Below are positions 32,844-38,969 of a stretch of 38,969 nucleotides of DNA, one piece after another (within the stretch, counting starts at the first letter, position 1; each line of letters starts with the position of its first letter). Made by a program: the position numbers and the translations under genes. The stretch is taken from contig JAGTRJ010000019.1 in assembly GCA_018261755.1 (NCBI GenBank), forward strand, positions 1-38,969, read 5' to 3'. A model generated the notes under the pieces. The model ran no database searches, was not told where the DNA came from, and worked only from the letters and a program-made list of their open reading frames with translations. This DNA is from Burkholderiaceae bacterium. Its GTDB lineage: Bacteria; Pseudomonadota; Gammaproteobacteria; Burkholderiales; Burkholderiaceae_D.

Positions 32844-33167
32844 ATGAAAAACCAGCTCGCAGGACTGATGAAGCAGGCGCAAGCCATGCAGGATCGAATG
32901 AACAAGGCGCAGGAAGAACTGGCGAAAACCGTGGTCGAAGGCCAGGCCGGCGCGGGCATGGTGACCGTGCTAATGACTTGCAAGTTCTATGTCTCGCGCG
33001 TTTCGATCGACCCGTCGCTGATGGGCGACGACAAAGAAATGCTGGAAGATCTGGTCACCGCCGCGGTCAACGACGCGGTGCGCAAAGCCGAAGCCACCAG
33101 CCAGGAAAAAATGAACGGTCTGACCGCTGGCATGCCGATGCCGCCGGGCTTCAAGCTGCCATTCTGA
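32844..33167 (+). CDS. ybaB: YbaB/EbfC-family nucleoid-associated protein
   Basis: YbaB/EbfC proteins are small DNA-binding homodimers associated with the nucleoid. The 107-residue sequence has the typical N-terminal helix ([20 protein letters not shown]), a short beta region ([25 protein letters not shown]) and a C-terminal helix, ending [12 protein letters not shown] as in most relatives. AGGAA lies upstream of the ATG. It stands 36 bases after dnaX and 23 bases before recR, the order conserved in many proteobacteria. Confidence 0.95.
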   Translation: MKNQLAGLMKQAQAMQDRMNKAQEELAKTVVEGQAGAGMVTVLMTCKFYVSRVSIDPSLMGDDKEMLEDLVTAAVNDAVRKAEATSQEKMNGLTAGMPMPPGFKLPF

Positions 33168-33190
33168 CATTCAGCCAAAGCCGGTCCACC

Positions 33191-33787
33191 GTGAAACCAC
33201 CATCCAGCCTGGAGCGATTGACTGAAACGCTGCGCCGCCTGCCCGGCATCGGGCCGAAATCGGCGCAGCGGATCGCGTTTCATCTGTTGCAGCACGACCG
33301 CGACGGTGCGCTGCAACTCGGTCAGGCATTGTGCGATGCCGCCGGCAAGATTCGCCACTGCGCCAAGTGCAATACCTTCACCGAAGATGAATTCTGCGCC
33401 ACCTGCGCCGACACCGGGCGCGATGCCAGCCTGCTGTGCGTAGCGGAAACGCCGGCCGACCAGTTGATGATCGAACAGACGCTGACTTACAAGGGGCTGT
33501 ATTTCGTGCTGATGGGCAGCCTGTCGCCTCTGGACGGCATCGGGCCGAAGCAAATCCACCTGGAAAAACTGATTGCGCGCGCGACCGACGGCATCGTGAC
33601 CGAAGTCGTGCTGGCGACGAATTTCACCAATGAAGGCGAAGCGACCGCGCACGTGATCAGCGAAATGCTGAAGGCGCGCGGGCTGAAGGTCAGCCGACTG
33701 GCGCGTGGCGTACCGGCCGGGGCCGAACTCGAATACGTCGATGCCGGCACGATCGCACGCGCAATGCTCGACCGGCGTTCGACCTGA
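33191..33787 (+). CDS. recR: Recombination mediator RecR
   Basis: RecR acts with RecO (and RecF) to load RecA on single-stranded gaps coated with SSB. The 198-residue protein has the helix-hairpin-helix segment [17 protein letters not shown] near residue 18, a zinc finger with C57, C60, C69 and C72, and a Toprim domain beginning [17 protein letters not shown]. The C-terminal part with [13 protein letters not shown] and [16 protein letters not shown] is conserved. Translation starts at GTG 33191, just upstream of KPPSSLERL, because the longer frame has no family support. There is no clear ribosome site, consistent with coupling to ybaB. The next gene is convergent. Confidence 0.95.
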   Translation: MKPPSSLERLTETLRRLPGIGPKSAQRIAFHLLQHDRDGALQLGQALCDAAGKIRHCAKCNTFTEDEFCATCADTGRDASLLCVAETPADQLMIEQTLTYKGLYFVLMGSLSPLDGIGPKQIHLEKLIARATDGIVTEVVLATNFTNEGEATAHVISEMLKARGLKVSRLARGVPAGAELEYVDAGTIARAMLDRRST

Positions 33788-33826
33788 AGAAACCCTGTTT
33801 GACCTGCGAGCAGCCGGCGGCGGAAC

Positions 33827-34321
33827 TCAGCGGTGACGCGCCACCATCCTTGCCAGCGCCGCCTTTAACGCCTCGTTGCCCGACGATTTTTCCAGCTCTG
33901 CCGCCAGCGCGGACAGCGCATCGACCCCCTGCGGCGGCACCGGCGGTTTCTCCATCGGTACAAATTTCACTGTATTTTCAGGCACTTGCACTTTGGTACG
34001 GATTGCGCTAACCTGCCAGCCTGTCTGGTTCAAAGCCTGCTGCAATTTTGGCAACTGCTGCTTCAGCCTGGTTGCCATCGCCGCATTCGGCGTCGACAGC
34101 ACCAGCTGACCAGACTCAAACCGCTGCACGGCGCATTTATCGAATAACGCTGGCAGCACAGCCGCGCAATCCTTCTGGATCGCGGCCATGCGCATCACCG
34201 CCGGCATCAGTGCCGCCATGGTTTGATGCGTGCGCAATGAATCGATGGCGCTTAATGCGGCACGGGGTTTGCCGGCATTGGGCGCGTTTTGCCGCACTGT
34301 GGAAAAGCTGCGTTTGGACAT
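33827..34321 (-). CDS. DUF721/DciA-like protein
   Basis: The 164-residue protein resembles the DUF721 family, whose best-studied member DciA helps load the DnaB helicase in bacteria lacking DnaC. The middle segment LPALFDKCAVQRFESGQLVLSTPNAAMATRLKQQLPKL shows the KH-like DUF721 pattern (here cut by position: residues about 56-93). The N-terminus is basic and probably disordered, and the C-terminus is charged helical. It stands alone on the minus strand, convergent with recR (39-base gap) and divergent from the M23 peptidase gene. The helicase-loading role is inferred from the family only. Confidence 0.72.
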   Translation of the reverse strand: MSKRSFSTVRQNAPNAGKPRAALSAIDSLRTHQTMAALMPAVMRMAAIQKDCAAVLPALFDKCAVQRFESGQLVLSTPNAAMATRLKQQLPKLQQALNQTGWQVSAIRTKVQVPENTVKFVPMEKPPVPPQGVDALSALAAELEKSSGNEALKAALARMVARHR

Positions 34322-34368
34322 GACCGAACCTTACCACAGCTTGCGCCACCTGCACTCCAGGAGATCGA

Positions 34369-35328
34369 ATGCAACTCATCCTGCTACACCCCCGCCTTAC
34401 CGCCAAATCGGTTACGCTGACCACCCGCCACCTGCTCATTGCCGCCGCGCTCGCCATCAGCGCCATCCTGCTGTGCGCCGCGCTGCTGTCCTGGCTGCTG
34501 CTCGCGCATGCACCGTTGCACAGGATCCCGCTGCTGGCGGATGCTGCGCTGGCGTCCTCGGCCGATGATTCAGGCAGGAATTCGAAATTCGTAAAGGAAA
34601 ATCTGGCGATGATGTCGGTCAAGCTGGGCGAGATGCAGGCGCAGCTGACGCGCCTGGATGCGCTTGGCGAACGGGTGCAGGGACTGTCCGGCATCAAGCC
34701 TGAAACCTTCAATTTCAAGGAAAAGCCCGGCCAGGGCGGGGTTGAAGTGCCGGTGCCGCTAAAATCGAACGGCGAACCGCTGTCGCTGTCGGAATTCAAC
34801 CGCACGCTGGGTTCGATGGAAACCGAAATCGCCCGCCGCGAGGATTACATGAACGTGGTCGAAACCGCGCTGATGTCGCTCAAGATCCAGTCGCGCCTGC
34901 TGCCGACCATCCAGCCCGTCGAAGCCAGCTACAACGCGTCCGGCTTTGGCGTCCGCATCGACCCGTTCTCAGGCCGCCGCGCGGTGCACGAAGGCATTGA
35001 TTTCTCGGCTGCGCCCGGCACACCGATCGTCGCTGCCGCCGGCGGCGTGGTGATTTCGGCCGAATACCACCACGAATACGGCAACATGCTCGACATCGAC
35101 CACGGCAACGACATCATCACGCGCTATGCGCATACGTCGCGACTGCACGTGAACGTGGGCGATATCGTCAAGCGCGGCCAGCATATTGCCGACGTCGGTT
35201 CGACCGGCCGCTCGACCGGGCCGCACCTGCATTTTGAAGTGCGCGTCAAGGGTGTTGCGCAGAACCCGCACAAATTCCTCGCCGCCGGTTCCGACCAGGC
35301 GAAACTTGCCGCGCTGACCGGAAAATGA
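34369..35328 (+). CDS. M23 (LytM-type) zinc peptidase with membrane anchor
   Basis: M23 peptidases cleave peptide bonds in peptidoglycan, or act as regulators of amidases when residues are missing. Here the zinc residues are present: H207 and D211 in HEGIDFS, and H286/H288 in HLHFE, so it is probably active. A membrane helix lies at about residues 22-46, then a coiled-coil-like periplasmic segment (about 75-160), then the LytM domain (about 180-310, including GNMLDIDHGNDIITRYAH). AGGAG lies before the ATG. The gene sits between the DUF721 gene and secA, an order familiar in betaproteobacteria. The substrate linkage is unknown. Confidence 0.9.
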   Translation: MQLILLHPRLTAKSVTLTTRHLLIAAALAISAILLCAALLSWLLLAHAPLHRIPLLADAALASSADDSGRNSKFVKENLAMMSVKLGEMQAQLTRLDALGERVQGLSGIKPETFNFKEKPGQGGVEVPVPLKSNGEPLSLSEFNRTLGSMETEIARREDYMNVVETALMSLKIQSRLLPTIQPVEASYNASGFGVRIDPFSGRRAVHEGIDFSAAPGTPIVAAAGGVVISAEYHHEYGNMLDIDHGNDIITRYAHTSRLHVNVGDIVKRGQHIADVGSTGRSTGPHLHFEVRVKGVAQNPHKFLAAGSDQAKLAALTGK

Positions 35329-35342
35329 GCGTTACTGCGTGG

Positions 35343-35348
35343 TAGAAT
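35343..35348 (+). promoter_or_regulatory. Candidate -10 element for secA
   Basis: TAGAAT lies 150 bases before secA and just after the M23 gene stop. No -35 hexamer is visible at the right distance. The 170-base interval contains no secM-like gene or arrest peptide that I can recognise. Confidence 0.3.
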
Positions 35349-35498
35349 GACACTTTTGGCCACGTATCCAGCATCGTGCACATAACGGCATTTCGCCCGC
35401 CTCTTCTTCCCTGCCAGCCAGGCTACGGCCGTGCCGTTGATTTGCTGCCTCCGAAGCCCTCATTTTCTTTCGGACTTTTCAAGTAAAAGTAATCAAGT

Positions 35499-38270
<2,772 letters not shown>

Positions 38271-38280
38271 TGCGTACTGC

Positions 38281-38315
38281 ATGAAAAAAGGGCGGCCCGA
38301 CCGCCCTTTTTTCAT
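38281..38315. terminator. Intrinsic terminator after secA
   Basis: A 15-bp perfect stem (AAAAAAGGGCGG within 38281-38295, CCGCCCTTTTTT within 38301-38315) with loop CCCGA is flanked by A6 and T6. It should end secA transcription, and the A-tract could make it bidirectional. Confidence 0.92.
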
Positions 38316-38329
38316 ATCCGCTAACCGAT

Positions 38330-38335
38330 TACAAT
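38330..38335 (+). promoter_or_regulatory. Candidate -10 element for argJ
   Basis: TACAAT lies 34 bases before the argJ ATG and just after the secA terminator. The -35 position falls in the T6 tract of the terminator and is a poor match. Confidence 0.3.
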
Positions 38336-38369
38336 ACCCGCTCCGCATTCCATCAACGAGAGAATTCCC

Positions 38370-38969
38370 ATGGCCGTCAACCTTCCGCTTCCCGTCGCAT
38401 CCGACCTGAAACCCGTCGCCGGCATCGAACTCGGTTATGCCGAAGCGGCCATCCGCAAGCAGAACCGCAAGGATTTGCTGGTGATGAAGCTGGCGCCGAC
38501 CGCAACCGTTGCCGGCGTGTTCACCAAGAACCGCTTCTGCGCCGCGCCAGTGCAAGTGTGCAAGGCGCATCTGGAAGACGTGACCCAAACCGGGTTGCCG
38601 ATCCGCGCGCTGCTGGTCAACACCGGCAACGCCAATGCCGGCACCGGAGACGCCGGCCTACTGGCGGCGAACCGCACCTGTGTGACACTATCCGACCTGC
38701 TCGAATGCGCGCCGTCGCAAATCCTGCCATTTTCGACCGGCGTGATTCTGGAGCCGCTGCCGGTTGAACGAATTGAAGCGGGACTGCCAGCGGCGCTGGC
38801 CAACCTGAACGAAGACAACTGGATGAACGCGGCCGAAGCGATCATGACCACCGACACGCAGCCGAAAGCAGCCTCGCGCACGGTCATGATCCGCGGCAAG
38901 AAAATCACCATCACCGGCATCAGCAAGGGCGCCGGCATGATCAAGCCGAACATGGCGACCATGCTCGGC
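38370..38969 (+). CDS. argJ: ArgJ, ornithine acetyltransferase / N-acetylglutamate synthase (5' part)
   Basis: ArgJ recycles the acetyl group from N-acetylornithine to glutamate in arginine synthesis; some members also make acetylglutamate from acetyl-CoA. The first 200 residues are present and the gene runs off the window. [48 protein letters not shown] and the loop [17 protein letters not shown] are family signatures. Autocleavage occurs before the threonine of ATML, here T197, which becomes the nucleophile of the beta chain, so the window ends almost exactly at the processing site. It follows secA after a strong terminator, so it should be transcribed separately. Confidence 0.96.
   Translation, partial: MAVNLPLPVASDLKPVAGIELGYAEAAIRKQNRKDLLVMKLAPTATVAGVFTKNRFCAAPVQVCKAHLEDVTQTGLPIRALLVNTGNANAGTGDAGLLAANRTCVTLSDLLECAPSQILPFSTGVILEPLPVERIEAGLPAALANLNEDNWMNAAEAIMTTDTQPKAASRTVMIRGKKITITGISKGAGMIKPNMATMLG

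Overview
The window is G+C-rich bacterial chromosome. Its gene content suggests a betaproteobacterium of the order Burkholderiales, plausibly Oxalobacteraceae-like; this is inferred from gene families and order and was not tested by a database search. Features supporting it are a RibB protein with a degenerate RibA-like tail, a neighbouring dnaX-ybaB-recR operon, a DUF721/M23/secA/argJ cluster, and a complete-looking MSHA-type type IV pilus locus.

Layout. (1) 1-4832, plus strand: ychF, a GGDEF diguanylate cyclase, then ribBA-ribH-nusB. (2) 4833-8354: a lytic transglycosylase on the minus strand, and ubiD on the plus strand behind a long AT-rich leader. (3) 8355-25760: the MSHA pilus locus. 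It is split around a 336-bp divergent region at about 22.5-22.8 kb. To the left, on the minus strand, lie two pilins, mshC, mshD, mshO, mshP, mshQ, mshI, a pilN-like gene, mshJ, mshK, mshL, mshM and mshN. To the right, on the plus strand, lie mshE and mshG. A strong hairpin terminator sits between the major pilin gene and mshC. (4) 25882-25977: the 4.5S signal recognition particle RNA gene. (5) 26036-30281: an RND efflux pair (adaptor and pump). (6) 30282-30995: a 144-residue unknown protein flanked by two same-orientation copies of a dispersed repeat. (7) 30996-33787: dnaX-ybaB-recR. (8) 33827-38969: a DUF721/DciA-like gene on the minus strand, then an M23 peptidase, secA and the 5' part of argJ on the plus strand.

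How the genes fit together. The MSHA genes encode an outer-membrane secretin (MshL), an inner-membrane alignment complex (MshI, PilN-like, MshJ, MshK), an assembly ATPase and platform (MshE, MshG), accessory ATPase and TPR proteins (MshM, MshN), pilins and minor pilins (MshA, a second pilin, MshC, MshD, MshO, MshP), and a large secreted tip-type protein with a lectin-like region (MshQ). MshE has an N-terminal MshEN c-di-GMP-binding domain. The GGDEF enzyme near the left end makes the same messenger, but nothing in the sequence links it specifically to the pilus.

The two most noteworthy observations are unlisted by ordinary gene calling. First, an approximately 80-bp intergenic repeat occurs five times in 39 kb, with an invariant-spacing core ATACT-N7-GYATTT. 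Second, dnaX carries an uninterrupted A9 tract at codons 448-451, where slippage to either other frame meets a stop codon at once or within a few codons. This predicts a gamma-like short DnaX product.
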